64,000 bases of DNA from Bacillota bacterium (lineage in GTDB: Bacteria > Bacillota > Dehalobacteriia > UBA4068 > UBA4997). Within the stretch, counting starts at the first letter, position 1. Each line of letters opens with the position of its first letter. This document shows, one piece after another, positions 7,001-16,055 of the stretch. The notes below the pieces were generated by a model. It did not search any database and was not told the origin of the DNA. It saw only the letters and a program-made list of their open reading frames with translations. Location of the stretch: the NCBI GenBank assembly GCA_021771915.1, contig JAETNY010000006.1, positions 1-64,000 on the forward strand, in the 5' to 3' direction. Both the position numbers and the translations under genes were made by a program.

Positions 7001-7450
7001 TTACTCAACATATTCCTGCAAACGGCTCACCATCTCCTGAGCGCTTTGGCTGCTGTTAGCCAGTGCAAAAATCGTATCATCACCAGCCACCGAGCCCAGC
7101 AAATTATCCCAGTTCATGCCGTCCAAACAGGCCGCCACTGCCGAAGCCATACCCGGCAGGGTTTTCAGCAGCACAATATTTTCTGAACCAACCACTTTAA
7201 GCACATTATCCCGAAACATACGCCGGGAACGGTCAACATTATTCACCACAACCGCCGTCGGCAAGCTGTATCGAAAAGTATTCTCGCCGGAAACAACCTT
7301 TATCAGCCCCAGTTCCTTAATATCACGGGAAATTGTTGCCTGCGTAACATCAAAACCAAACTTACGTAATTCCTGCGTCAGCTGCAACTGGGTTTCAATG
7401 TTCTGATTTTCCACAATCTCTCTAATCATACGATGTCTTTTATTTTTCAT
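7001..7450 (-). CDS. argR: Arginine repressor ArgR
   Basis: Arginine-responsive transcriptional regulator (ArgR/AhrC). The 149 residues contain an N-terminal winged helix with TQELRKFGFDVTQATISRDIKEL, the recognition pattern of the family, and a C-terminal hexamer/arginine-binding domain ending in SVAGDDTIFALANSSQSAQEM, where GDDTIF supplies the arginine-contacting aspartates. A ribosome site AGAGGAG lies upstream. No arg gene lies in the window, so its targets are elsewhere. Its place between nadK and recN is the usual one in Firmicutes. Confidence 0.96.
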   Translation of the reverse strand: MKNKRHRMIREIVENQNIETQLQLTQELRKFGFDVTQATISRDIKELGLIKVVSGENTFRYSLPTAVVVNNVDRSRRMFRDNVLKVVGSENIVLLKTLPGMASAVAACLDGMNWDNLLGSVAGDDTIFALANSSQSAQEMVSRLQEYVE

Positions 7451-7490
7451 AGGGGTTAAACTCCTCTTTGCTTAAATTCTACATAATAAA

Positions 7491-8372
7491 TTATTCTGCC
7501 AGCAGCTTACTTTTCAGCTTTTTCAAGAACATTCCGCGTTCTGGCCAGACAAAAATTGCCGAATGAGAAAATTTGCGCACTTCAATTACATCACCATTGG
7601 CAATATCCTGAAACTGCTGGCCGTCATAGGCAATTTTGGCCGAATCCGCCGCGCTGCTGACACGCAGCTTAATATCGCTTTCAGCGGATACAACCATCGG
7701 CCGGGAATAAAGATTATGCGCCGCCACCGGCGTAATCAACATAACCTTCGTTTCTGGCAAAACAATTGAACCGCCAGCGGAAAGTGAATAAGCAGTGGAA
7801 CCGGTGGGTGTGGCGACAATCAGACCATCGCCTTTCATCTCCACAGCTAAAATACCATCAATCCAGACATTTATATCAATCATGCGGCTGATATTGCCGT
7901 TATTAATTACAATATCGTTTTGGGCAATTCCCTCCATAAGCTGTTGACCATCGCGCCAAACTCGACCGCAAATCTGCATGCGCTGCTCCAGAATATAATC
8001 TCCCTGTACCAGCCGCAGCAAATTATGCGGCATACCTTCCGGTTCCAACGACATCAAAAAACCCAGATTACCCATATTCACCCCAACCAGCGGTATATCC
8101 AGCCGGGAAATCGCCCTGGCAACGGCAATCAGCGTACCGTCGCCGCCAAAAACAACGGCCAATTCAGGCCATTGAACCTTATCCAGATTTTGCAAATCGT
8201 TCAGCAAGAGTTCCGGCCGATGACCAGAATAACCCGGCAAATCGCCAACCGTCGGCACTAACAGTTCCACGCCCTGGGATTCCAGCAATGCGGCCGCTGC
8301 GCAAGCCGCCTTAACCCCCCAGGCCTTATGTTCATTTAATAAAAATACCACTCTGCTTATCGGTTTAGCCAT
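7491..8372 (-). CDS. nadK: NAD kinase
   Basis: Phosphorylates NAD+ to NADP+ in the cytosol. From the ATG at 8372 (AAGGAGG upstream) the protein is 293 residues, with the defining GGDGT motif at 76-80, the NMGNLGFL segment, GDGLIVATPTGSTAYSLSAGG as the second conserved block, and a C-terminal beta region. A longer frame upstream to 8456 runs through the promoter and is rejected. A promoter with a 17-nt spacer lies just upstream, and a hairpin separates the gene from tlyA, so nadK-argR-recN is probably one transcript. Confidence 0.95.
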   Translation of the reverse strand: MAKPISRVVFLLNEHKAWGVKAACAAAALLESQGVELLVPTVGDLPGYSGHRPELLLNDLQNLDKVQWPELAVVFGGDGTLIAVARAISRLDIPLVGVNMGNLGFLMSLEPEGMPHNLLRLVQGDYILEQRMQICGRVWRDGQQLMEGIAQNDIVINNGNISRMIDINVWIDGILAVEMKGDGLIVATPTGSTAYSLSAGGSIVLPETKVMLITPVAAHNLYSRPMVVSAESDIKLRVSSAADSAKIAYDGQQFQDIANGDVIEVRKFSHSAIFVWPERGMFLKKLKSKLLAE

Positions 8373-8435
8373 TGTCTGAACCTCCTTGCTTATCAGTTTG
8401 TTATGCATAATATACAACAATATACACCTATATAT

Positions 8436-8464
8436 ACAATATGTTTTTTTCTGCAATTTGTCAA
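8436..8464 (-). promoter_or_regulatory. Promoter of nadK-argR-recN
   Basis: On the minus strand, TTGACA (8464-8459) and TATTGT (8441-8436) have a 17-nt spacer, about 60 nt before the nadK start. Confidence 0.6.
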
Positions 8465-8475
8465 GTATTTTTAGG

Positions 8476-8522
8476 CAAAAAGCCGAAGAAAGCTAAAAAA
8501 TCTTTTTAACTCTCTCCGGCTT
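8476..8522 (-). terminator. Probable terminator of tlyA
   Basis: AAGCCG (8480-8485) pairs with CGGCTT (8517-8522), and the pairing continues imperfectly inward (GAAGAAAG against CTCTCT). Read on the minus strand, the stem is followed by TTTTGCC. It sits directly after the tlyA stop codon. Confidence 0.5.
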
Positions 8523-8526
8523 ATAA

Positions 8527-9375
8527 TTAATTTTTCTGTATATTTTCGCTTTGCTTATCAGTTTTATCTTTATTTAATGCCCCAAAAGCAGCCGCAACTG
8601 CCTTTTCCGGCGTCAACACCGGATTGGCGGCAGCATCTGCCGGCTGTTTGCCCAGCCAAAGCAGATATTCAATATTACCCTCCGGGCCTTTGATTGGTGA
8701 AAAATCCAGCCCCCAACAGTAAAAACCCAAATTGGTCGCCGCCATCTGCACATTCTGGATAACCTGCAAATGTACGGCCGGGTCACGCACCACGCCCTTT
8801 TTGCCAACTTTATCACGCCCAGCTTCAAACTGCGGCTTAATCAGCGCCATAATAAAGCCCTCTGGCTTTAAAAGCGGATAAAGCGCCGGCAACAGCTTAC
8901 TCAATGAGATAAAAGCTGCATCAATCGTTGCGGCGTCCAGCGGCTCCGGAATTTTTGTCGTCGTCAAATAACGGGCATTTGTTTTTTCCAAAACCACCAC
9001 TCGCTCGTCCTGACGCAGTTTCCATGCCAGCTGACCGTAACCAACGTCAACGGCGTAAACCCGAGCCGCCCCGTTTTGCAATGCGCAATCCGTAAAACCG
9101 CCCGTGCTGGCGCCAATATCGGCCACAACCAGACCATTAAAATCCAGACCAAAGCTAACCACCGCCTTGGCCAGCTTTAAGCCGCCGCGGCTGACATATG
9201 GAAGCTGCTGTCCGCTCACCAGCAAAGCGGCTTCCTGATGCACCTGCGCCCCGGCCTTATCCACAATCTGCCCGTCTACGCTGACCTTACGCGACATTAT
9301 TGCTGTCCGCGCCTGCTCCCGGCTGGGGAAGAGCCCCTGCTCCACTAATAAAACGTCCAATCGCATTTTTGCCAT
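8527..9375 (-). CDS. tlyA: TlyA-family rRNA 2'-O-methyltransferase / hemolysin
   Basis: S4-domain plus FtsJ-type SAM-dependent methyltransferase; TlyA proteins methylate 16S/23S rRNA at cytidines, and some were first described as hemolysins. The 282 residues show an N-terminal S4 RNA-binding domain (MRLDVLLVEQGLFPSREQAR, then SVDG), the SAM motif VVADIGASTGGFTDCAL, DVGYGQLAWKLR, and a KPQFE motif (ALIKPQFEAG). ATG at 9375 is chosen over an upstream frame extension into the promoter; a GAGG lies 13 nt before it, and an ATG three codons on is the alternative. It heads the classic tlyA-nadK-argR-recN order. Confidence 0.92.
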   Translation of the reverse strand: MAKMRLDVLLVEQGLFPSREQARTAIMSRKVSVDGQIVDKAGAQVHQEAALLVSGQQLPYVSRGGLKLAKAVVSFGLDFNGLVVADIGASTGGFTDCALQNGAARVYAVDVGYGQLAWKLRQDERVVVLEKTNARYLTTTKIPEPLDAATIDAAFISLSKLLPALYPLLKPEGFIMALIKPQFEAGRDKVGKKGVVRDPAVHLQVIQNVQMAATNLGFYCWGLDFSPIKGPEGNIEYLLWLGKQPADAAANPVLTPEKAVAAAFGALNKDKTDKQSENIQKN

Positions 9376-9409
9376 AATTCTGCCATACCTCAAATCTAAA
9401 TCTTCATTA

Positions 9410-9438
9410 ATTATACAACACAATTACCAATCTGGCAA
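9410..9438 (-). promoter_or_regulatory. Promoter of tlyA
   Basis: Minus-strand TTGCCA (9438-9433), 17-nt spacer, TATAAT (9415-9410), leaving a leader of about 30 nt. Confidence 0.75.
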
Positions 9439-9535
9439 GTTTTTTTGGACTCTTGATAAATATATGGGTTTAGACGATTGACGAAGGCACAAATCAGGCA
9501 TCATATGCATTCAAAGATAAGCATTTATTGGCATT

Positions 9536-11479
9536 TTAATTTGCCGTGGCGATAATAATTCTAATTCTGCCGCCAGAATTAGCGCCCTGGTCATAATAAG
9601 CGCGCAAAGTATAATTCTGTGTATTTAAAAGGTTAAGACTGGTCTGATAATATTCACCACTGCGGCTCTCATAAATCTGCGCGCTGTCACTAAGCAGCCA
9701 GCTTTGGCCGCCGCTATCGGTAATGCTGTTGCTGCTGTCAATCGAAGCCACTGAAACACCGCTCAAATTACGGATTGAAACAATATTGCCATCAATATTC
9801 AACATACCAAAAGCACCGCGGTTTACATTATAAGACACATTGCCGCTGGCAAACTTCTGCACCTGCCCATTGCTGATATATTCATAGCTGCCGCTGCTGC
9901 CGTCTTCCTCTGCTTTCTGCAAAATACCATAGGTGAATAAATCACCACTGAAATTTTTCAACACCAGCTTGCTGATATAACCGTCCTCGTCCTGCTCCCA
10001 ATACAACACATCAGAAGCCTGCAACTTTGTACCGGCCAAACGGCTACGGTGCAGCTTAACCGCCTTGGCGCGTACCGGCGTGCCATTGCTCTGGTAAATA
10101 TCCAGAATTTCCGCATTAGCCGCCAGTTCCCGGTTGCCAATCCGCGTAGCGTCAGCATTAACCGTGCCGGAAAGCTGACCGCGCGTATTACTGTTCAGGC
10201 CGCTGATAGTGCTGTTGCCATTAATAGTGCGCACTTTAACCAGCGCGCCTACATTATAGCCCTTGTTGGTAGAAATATCATAGGTCTGGCCGTCCGTAGC
10301 CATAACCTGAATATATTCATTAATGCGGTCGTTACCGGAACTGTCGCTGTAATTTTTTGTGCCAGTACCAACAATTATGCCACAGATTTCCGTAGTACTG
10401 TTGGCGGTGGGGTTACCCACAATGCCCGTGCCGGAAGCGCCTAAAATAGCCACAATGCTGTCATCACGCCCCAAAAGCACCGTCAGTGTTTCACCAAGAC
10501 TATGGCCGCCCAAAACAGAAAGCGCATAGGCCGCTTCTGAAGAGCCGACATTATACTGCACGCCGGAAATTGTAACGCTGCTGGGGCTGGTGCGATCCGG
10601 CGCGGCGCTTTCATAGGTGCCGGTGCGCTGTTTGTTATATGCCCAAACTGTGCGCATACCACTGGAATAATAAATTACATCATTCACCTGCACCGCCGCT
10701 GAAGAACTGGCCGCGTCATTGCGATAAACCGTAGTCGGCTCAAAGCCTAGACGACTGACCCAGCTGCTGTCAGCTACTACAAAGGGACCGGAAATTTTAT
10801 CGTTCAGCAAAGAAAGATAGTCAATCTTGCCAGACGCGTCCAGATTATAACCCAAAGTATCAGCCAAAATATTACCGCTCTTAGTTTTAGCGTTCAGCAT
10901 ATTATAGATTAGATACGCACAGTCGCGTCGGGTCAGTCCTGCGTCTGCATCATTAAGGCTCAAACCATCGTCCAGGCTCAAAGAATGATACAATGACATC
11001 TGGCCGGTAGGATAACTGCCGGCAAAATCGGCTTCGGTATAGCCCAGATTTTTCAGCGCCACCGTCACCGCCTCGGCCAGCTTAACACCATCATCTGGTT
11101 TAAATGTGCCGTCCAAATAACCACTGATAAGCCCCATATCTCGCGCCGTTTTGATATAACCGGCCGCCCAGTGGCTACGCGTCACATCGCCATAAGGTGA
11201 AAAACTGCTCTGGCTTTCCACCGCATCTTTGGCGCTGCTGGCTGCCAGCACCATTTTGGTAAACTCAGCGCGCGTCACCGGAGAACTTAAATTCAGACTG
11301 CCGCTTTCATCGCCGTTCATAATCTCCAGCGCCGCCAGCACATTCAAAATGCTGGTTTCATTCAAGGCCTGGCCGCCCTCAGCAGCGTAAGCGGCATTTG
11401 CTGCACCCGGAAGAAAAAGCAGACCAAAAGCCAGCAACAGCGCCACGCACATAGCCGAAAATTTATACTTATGTTTCAT
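9536..11479 (-). CDS. S-layer-homology domain surface protein
   Basis: A 647-residue exported protein. A signal peptide (KHKYK, then a hydrophobic core, ending near ANAAYA at residue 33) is followed by S-layer-homology segments: NVLAALEIMNGDE...SSPVTRAEFTKM at about 45-80, YGDVTRSHWAAGYIKTARDMGLISGYLDGTFKP at about 95-132, and a weaker third one to about 195. These anchor proteins to secondary cell-wall polymer. The remaining roughly 450 residues are Ser/Gly/Asn-rich, beta-type, and match nothing I know. The gene starts 19 nt after the MacB-like permease stop with its own AAGGAG, so it is the last gene of the exporter operon, which raises the possibility that exporter and surface protein work together. 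Confidence 0.88.
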   Translation of the reverse strand: MKHKYKFSAMCVALLLAFGLLFLPGAANAAYAAEGGQALNETSILNVLAALEIMNGDESGSLNLSSPVTRAEFTKMVLAASSAKDAVESQSSFSPYGDVTRSHWAAGYIKTARDMGLISGYLDGTFKPDDGVKLAEAVTVALKNLGYTEADFAGSYPTGQMSLYHSLSLDDGLSLNDADAGLTRRDCAYLIYNMLNAKTKSGNILADTLGYNLDASGKIDYLSLLNDKISGPFVVADSSWVSRLGFEPTTVYRNDAASSSAAVQVNDVIYYSSGMRTVWAYNKQRTGTYESAAPDRTSPSSVTISGVQYNVGSSEAAYALSVLGGHSLGETLTVLLGRDDSIVAILGASGTGIVGNPTANSTTEICGIIVGTGTKNYSDSSGNDRINEYIQVMATDGQTYDISTNKGYNVGALVKVRTINGNSTISGLNSNTRGQLSGTVNADATRIGNRELAANAEILDIYQSNGTPVRAKAVKLHRSRLAGTKLQASDVLYWEQDEDGYISKLVLKNFSGDLFTYGILQKAEEDGSSGSYEYISNGQVQKFASGNVSYNVNRGAFGMLNIDGNIVSIRNLSGVSVASIDSSNSITDSGGQSWLLSDSAQIYESRSGEYYQTSLNLLNTQNYTLRAYYDQGANSGGRIRIIIATAN

Positions 11480-11497
11480 ATTGCTATACTCCTTAAT

Positions 11498-12676
11498 TTA
11501 ATCATATCTTAATGCATCAATAGGATTGAGTTTGGCCGCCTTATTGGCTGGTAAATAACCGAAAATAATGCCAATACCCACAGAAATGCCGAAAGAAAGC
11601 AGAATTGGGCTTAAAGTCGGGGTAATCGTGGTATTCATAAAAACCCCGGCCGCCATACCAACAACCGTGCCCAGAACAATGCCTACCACACCGCCGATAG
11701 CGCTGGTGCTGGCCGCTTCAATGATAAATTGCAGACGAATATCACGGCGTTTGGCGCCCAAAGATTTACGGATACCGATTTCCCGGGTGCGCTCGGTCAC
11801 GGATACCAGCATAATATTCATAATGCCGATACCACCCACCAGCAAAGAGATACCGGCAATCGCCGCTAACACGGTCACAATGGTATTCTGCATTTTGTTG
11901 TATTCTTCCAGCATCTCGCTTAAGCTTTCCACATAATAGAAACCATCGCCGGAAAGTTTTTCCTCCAGAAAAGCTTCAATCGTCAGACGCGCCGCCGCAA
12001 TGTTTTCCTTGGTGGTGGCGTTCACGCCGTAGCTGTCCACAAAGTTGGTGCCATTAATCTGCAAGGCGTTGGTATAAGGAATAAATATCTGATTATCCTC
12101 ACTGCGTTCCGTATTATCGCCCATCTGCTCCATGATGCCGATTACCGTAAAATTCTCGCCGTTTATCTTGATAACCTTGCCCATGCCGTCGCCGTCCAAA
12201 TAGTTATCAACAACATAGGTGCCAACCACGCAAACCTTTTCCTTGCGCGCCACGTCTACATATTGTAGAAAACGCCCCTCGCTCAGCTTAAGCAGCTGCA
12301 AGCTGTCATAGGCTTCGCTTACGCCGCTCACGCTGGGGTGTTCCATTACTTCATTGCCACATTTTACCTGCCCCTCAATATATACGATAGGGCTTAAATC
12401 ACAAAGCAAATCCTGATTTTCATTCACAAAATCATACATATCGTTCACGGTAACCGTGCGGTTAGATTCACCGCGAACATATAGCCCAACCTGAATAATA
12501 TTACTGCCCAGACTGCTGAACATCTCATTAACGCTGTTCATCAGACCCTGACCAATGCTCATAATGGCAATAACTGCCGCAACGCCAATAATAATACCCA
12601 GCATCGTCAGCAGAGAGCGAAGCTTGCTGGCCATCAGGCTCTTAAACGACATCTTAAATGCCTGTTGAATATCCAT
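11498..12676 (-). CDS. MacB/FtsX-type ABC transporter permease
   Basis: A 392-residue permease of the mechanotransmission (MacB/LolCE/FtsX) class. It has one N-terminal membrane helix (about residues 20-45, SLLTMLGIIIGVAAVIAIMS), a large extracytoplasmic domain (about 50-270), and three C-terminal helices, with the characteristic RTREIGIRKSLGAKRRDI cytoplasmic loop between the first two of these. Its ATG overlaps the ATPase stop by one base (TAATG), so the two are translationally coupled. With the adaptor upstream it forms a MacAB-like export pump, which in Gram-positives usually exports peptides or lipids; the substrate is unknown. Confidence 0.92.
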   Translation of the reverse strand: MDIQQAFKMSFKSLMASKLRSLLTMLGIIIGVAAVIAIMSIGQGLMNSVNEMFSSLGSNIIQVGLYVRGESNRTVTVNDMYDFVNENQDLLCDLSPIVYIEGQVKCGNEVMEHPSVSGVSEAYDSLQLLKLSEGRFLQYVDVARKEKVCVVGTYVVDNYLDGDGMGKVIKINGENFTVIGIMEQMGDNTERSEDNQIFIPYTNALQINGTNFVDSYGVNATTKENIAAARLTIEAFLEEKLSGDGFYYVESLSEMLEEYNKMQNTIVTVLAAIAGISLLVGGIGIMNIMLVSVTERTREIGIRKSLGAKRRDIRLQFIIEAASTSAIGGVVGIVLGTVVGMAAGVFMNTTITPTLSPILLSFGISVGIGIIFGYLPANKAAKLNPIDALRYD

Positions 12677-13467
12677 TAACCTGCCTGCACCTCCTCCGCC
12701 GGCGTTATTGGTATTGCTGAAAATTCGTCCGGCTGCACTACGGCTTCCGGCCGATCCGCCGCGCCGTCATAAATAATTTTGCCGTCCGACAGCCGCACAA
12801 TGCGCTGCGCCTGCCGGGCAATCGAATTATCATGCGTAATCAATACGATTGTATTGCCGTCCTTGTGCAGCTTCTGCAAAAAACTTAAAACCTCACGGCC
12901 GGTGTGGCTATCCAACGCGCCGGTCGGCTCGTCAGCCAGAATTACCGGCGGATTACCGGCCAAAGCCCGGGCAATGGAAACACGCTGCTGCTGGCCGCCG
13001 GAAAGCTGGCTGGGCAAATTTTGCGCCTTATCCTCCAAACCAACTCTGGCCAGTGAAGCCATGGCGCGCTGCTGGCGCTCAGCCGGCGACAAGCCGGCAT
13101 ATAAAAGCGGCAATTCCACATTCTCACATAAATTCAGCTTGGGAATTAAATTATATTGCTGAAAAATAAAGCCCAACATTTTGTTGCGTATTTCCGCCTG
13201 TTCATCATCTTTCATGGTGGAAACGTCCACGCCGTTCAGGTGATAAGTGCCGGAAGTCGGCACGTCCAGACAGCCGATAATATTCATGCAGGTTGATTTG
13301 CCGGAACCGCTCTGCCCCACAATCGCCACAAACTCACCACGCCGAATATTTAGACTTATACCGTCCAGCGCATGTACCTCGCTGTCACCCATATGGTAAA
13401 TCTTATAAATATCTTCTAATTTAATTAAAACCTCCGCCTCTGTTTGAGAGCTGTTAATTTCCTGCAT
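12676..13467 (-). CDS. MacB/LolD-type ABC transporter ATPase
   Basis: A 263-residue ATP-binding subunit with Walker A GQSGSGKST, Q-loop FIFQQYNLIPKL, signature LSGGQQQRVSIARAL, Walker B VILADEPTGALD and the switch LITHD. The sequence is typical of the LolD/MacB ATPase group. A C-terminal extension of about 30 residues after the core is Pro/Glu/Ala-rich. It sits between the membrane-fusion-type adaptor (16 nt upstream) and the permease (1-nt overlap) in one operon. Confidence 0.94.
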   Translation of the reverse strand: MQEINSSQTEAEVLIKLEDIYKIYHMGDSEVHALDGISLNIRRGEFVAIVGQSGSGKSTCMNIIGCLDVPTSGTYHLNGVDVSTMKDDEQAEIRNKMLGFIFQQYNLIPKLNLCENVELPLLYAGLSPAERQQRAMASLARVGLEDKAQNLPSQLSGGQQQRVSIARALAGNPPVILADEPTGALDSHTGREVLSFLQKLHKDGNTIVLITHDNSIARQAQRIVRLSDGKIIYDGAADRPEAVVQPDEFSAIPITPAEEVQAG

Positions 13468-13482
13468 CAGTTTCAGCCCCCT

Positions 13483-15075
13483 TTAACCTGCGGATACGGA
13501 AACTTCAACACTGTTGGGAGGGCCGCCAAAACCGCCCTGATTTTGCATCATTCCGTTAGCCGGCACGGCAATCATTTCACCCTCCTGCAAACCGGAAACA
13601 ATCTCTATGTATTCATCATCATTCACGCCCAGTTCAACCTCACGCCAAACATAACCTTCCGGCGTCGTCTGGCCGGCCGGCGCCTCCACACTACTTTCCG
13701 TGCCTTCAACCATAATCAGGTTACCGCGCATTACTGCACCCACAGGCACAGTCAGTACATTTTCCGCATTGCTGACAATAATTTCTGCATTAACATTCAT
13801 ACCAGGCAACAAATTGCCGTATTCGTCCAGTTTAACCGTAACCGGATAGGTGGTAACCCCGTTGCTGCTTTTGCCGTTGATACTGATTTTGCTGACATAA
13901 CCCTCAAACTGCTGCCCCTCCAGCGCATCACAGGTTATCTGCACTTTCTGGCCAACCTCCAGGTTACCAACGTCCAACTCGTCAATATTCATGGTAAACT
14001 CCAGCTGGGTCATATCATAAATAATCGCCATCTCGCTGGCATTATTGTTAGAGTCAATCGTGTCGCCCTTTTCAAACTTCTTTTCAATTACCGTACCGGC
14101 AATCGGTGAGGTAATAGTATATTCGTCCAGCTGTGCCTGCGCATTATCCAAATTAAGCTGGGCATTTTTCAGATTATTCTGCACACTGGAGGAACTTAAT
14201 TGCATAAGGCTCTGCCCACGGCTTACAATATCGCCCTCTTTAACCAGCAACGATGCCACATCACCGTTAACTTCAGCTAAAATATTCTCACTATGGCGGT
14301 ATTCAAACGTACCACTGCCAGCGCAGACAAAACCGCCAGCCTCCGCCGTAGCAAACATGCCCTCGGTCAAACCGCCCGGGTTCTGTACCAAAATACTAAC
14401 CTCATGCGTCAATGTACCGCCAGTGCCAACCTGCTGCACACTGGAAATCTCCTGAATGGTGCCGCCAAAGCGCTCGCCTGTACTCTGCATGATAACCTCT
14501 GCCGACTGACCAGCATACAACTGGGTGGCCTCATTAGTCAAAAACGGTACCTTAAGAAGCATATTCTGCCGGTCCTGCAAATCAATCAGCGCATTGCCGG
14601 CGTTAATGCTCTCACCTTGCTCACAGTGAATTTTTACCACCTGCCCGTCAACCGGAGCGGTAACATTCAGCTTGGCCGCTTCCTCCTGGGCAACTTGCAG
14701 ACTGAGATGGCTTTGTGTATAGTTGTTTTTGGCTCTGTCCGGGTCAATCTGAAACAACAACGCCCCGGCCTCGATTACATCTCCCTCCTCAAAAGGCGCG
14801 TTTAAAACATCGCCCGTCACCAAGGCTTTTACCGTATAAGAGTTAACCGGCTGCACAGTACCGGTGCCCTCCAACGTGGCAACAATATTGCGGCGTCCCA
14901 CCGCTTCATAAAAATACTCGGGAGCCTGTGGAGCCGGCCCGGCCAAGGCCCCCGGAATTTTGGCTGCAACAAGCAGCAAGACTACCACAACAGCTGTAAG
15001 CGCCAGCTTTTTCTTGCCGCTTAAACCGCTCCACTTGTTTTTACCCTTTTGGGCAATTTGTGAGAGTTTAGACAT
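13483..15075 (-). CDS. MacA/HlyD-type periplasmic adaptor, enlarged
   Basis: A 530-residue adaptor of the RND/MacA family, with one membrane helix at about residues 25-45 and an extracytoplasmic body. It is longer than the usual 330-400 residues. It contains two sets of split lipoyl halves: TGDVLNAPFEEGDVIEAG with DGQVVKIHCEQGESINAG in the first half, and NGDVASLLVKEGDIVSRG with AGTVIEKKFEKGDTID in the second. Each set is followed by beta-barrel-like sequence, and a helix region lies between the second pair (SVQNNLKNAQLNLDNAQAQL). The C-terminal tail is Gly/Asn/Gln-rich. It is the first gene of the exporter operon and diverges from a two-component system. Confidence 0.88.
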   Translation of the reverse strand: MSKLSQIAQKGKNKWSGLSGKKKLALTAVVVVLLLVAAKIPGALAGPAPQAPEYFYEAVGRRNIVATLEGTGTVQPVNSYTVKALVTGDVLNAPFEEGDVIEAGALLFQIDPDRAKNNYTQSHLSLQVAQEEAAKLNVTAPVDGQVVKIHCEQGESINAGNALIDLQDRQNMLLKVPFLTNEATQLYAGQSAEVIMQSTGERFGGTIQEISSVQQVGTGGTLTHEVSILVQNPGGLTEGMFATAEAGGFVCAGSGTFEYRHSENILAEVNGDVASLLVKEGDIVSRGQSLMQLSSSSVQNNLKNAQLNLDNAQAQLDEYTITSPIAGTVIEKKFEKGDTIDSNNNASEMAIIYDMTQLEFTMNIDELDVGNLEVGQKVQITCDALEGQQFEGYVSKISINGKSSNGVTTYPVTVKLDEYGNLLPGMNVNAEIIVSNAENVLTVPVGAVMRGNLIMVEGTESSVEAPAGQTTPEGYVWREVELGVNDDEYIEIVSGLQEGEMIAVPANGMMQNQGGFGGPPNSVEVSVSAG

Positions 15076-15383
15076 TTTATACCTCCTACATTTTTTAGCT
15101 GCAATATACTTTTAATAATTATACAATACCTTTTTCAAGATTAGATGTTACTTATCTGAATTTATTGTGAACAAAACGAAAAAATTATGTGTACATCGGC
15201 AATTTTTTCATATATTATTATACTTTCAAATTAATAAATTTTCAATAAGTAAGGCCTTATTATTTACGTATTTAAACAAATAAAATATACTCTTAATATC
15301 CAGTTAATCAAGCAGGTGTAGAATGTTGGCAGATTGAATAAACATTAAAATGCACAAAATATTTAAAATAAGGAGCCGGAGAT
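15076..15383. other. Divergent intergenic region, exporter operon / two-component system
   Basis: An AT-rich 308-nt region holding the promoters of the macA-like operon (minus) and the response-regulator gene (plus). TATAAT-like elements occur on the minus strand (at about 15118-15123) without a good -35 partner, and TATATT/TATTAT runs occur at 15210-15220. I see no gene, repeat or clear operator. Confidence 0.4.
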
Positions 15384-16055
15384 ATGTTTAATATTTTAGT
15401 TGTAGAAGATGATGCAGCACTGCGCAAAATGATGCAAAGCGTTTTGCAGCGCAACGGCTATCGGCCGCTACTGGCAGAGGACGGCCAGGCCGCTTTAGAT
15501 ATTCTGGAACGTGAACAGGCTGATTTAATTATCACTGACATTATGATGCCCAATATGGACGGCTATGAATTAACCGAACTGCTGCGGCAAAGCAACTATA
15601 ACATGCCGATTTTAATGGTAACGGTTAAGGAAACCTATACGGACAAGCACCGCGGCTTTTCAGCCGGTATTGACGATTACATGGTAAAACCAATCGACAT
15701 TAATGAGATGATTTTGCGAGTGCGCGCCCTGCTGCGCCGCGCCCAAATTGCCAATGAGCATCGTTTACAGGTGGGTAATACCCTGTTGGACTGGGATTCT
15801 CTGCAAGTTTATTTTGATAATCAGCAGCTTTCCCTGCCACAAAAGGAATTTTATCTGCTGTTTACGCTGCTTTCTTATCAGGGCAAAATCTTTACTCGCC
15901 AGCAACTGTTAGACGAAATCTGGGGTATGGATACGGAAAGTGATGAGCGCACGGTAGACGTGCATATTAACCGTCTGCGTGACCGCTTCAAAAACAATCC
16001 GGATTTTGAGATTGTCACTGTGCGTGGTCTTGGTTATAAGGCGGTGGCACAGTGA
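15384..16055 (+). CDS. OmpR/PhoB-family response regulator
   Basis: A 223-residue regulator with a receiver domain (VVEDD at 6-10, phospho-acceptor D52 in LIITDIMMPNMDG, lysine in MVKPID) and a C-terminal winged helix (LSLPQKEFYLLFTLL, then ERTVDVHINRLRDRF and VRGLGYKA). The usual LT-x-K-D element reads VTVKE. It has an AAGGAG site 11 nt before the ATG and overlaps the kinase gene by four bases. Its divergent position next to the macAB-like operon makes that operon its likely target, a common arrangement for exporters. Confidence 0.94.
   Translation: MFNILVVEDDAALRKMMQSVLQRNGYRPLLAEDGQAALDILEREQADLIITDIMMPNMDGYELTELLRQSNYNMPILMVTVKETYTDKHRGFSAGIDDYMVKPIDINEMILRVRALLRRAQIANEHRLQVGNTLLDWDSLQVYFDNQQLSLPQKEFYLLFTLLSYQGKIFTRQQLLDEIWGMDTESDERTVDVHINRLRDRFKNNPDFEIVTVRGLGYKAVAQ

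Noticed and set aside
13444-14109. A 221-codon plus-strand frame inside the adaptor gene
   Set aside because: The opposite strand encodes a clear MacA-type adaptor; the product here has no recognisable features.
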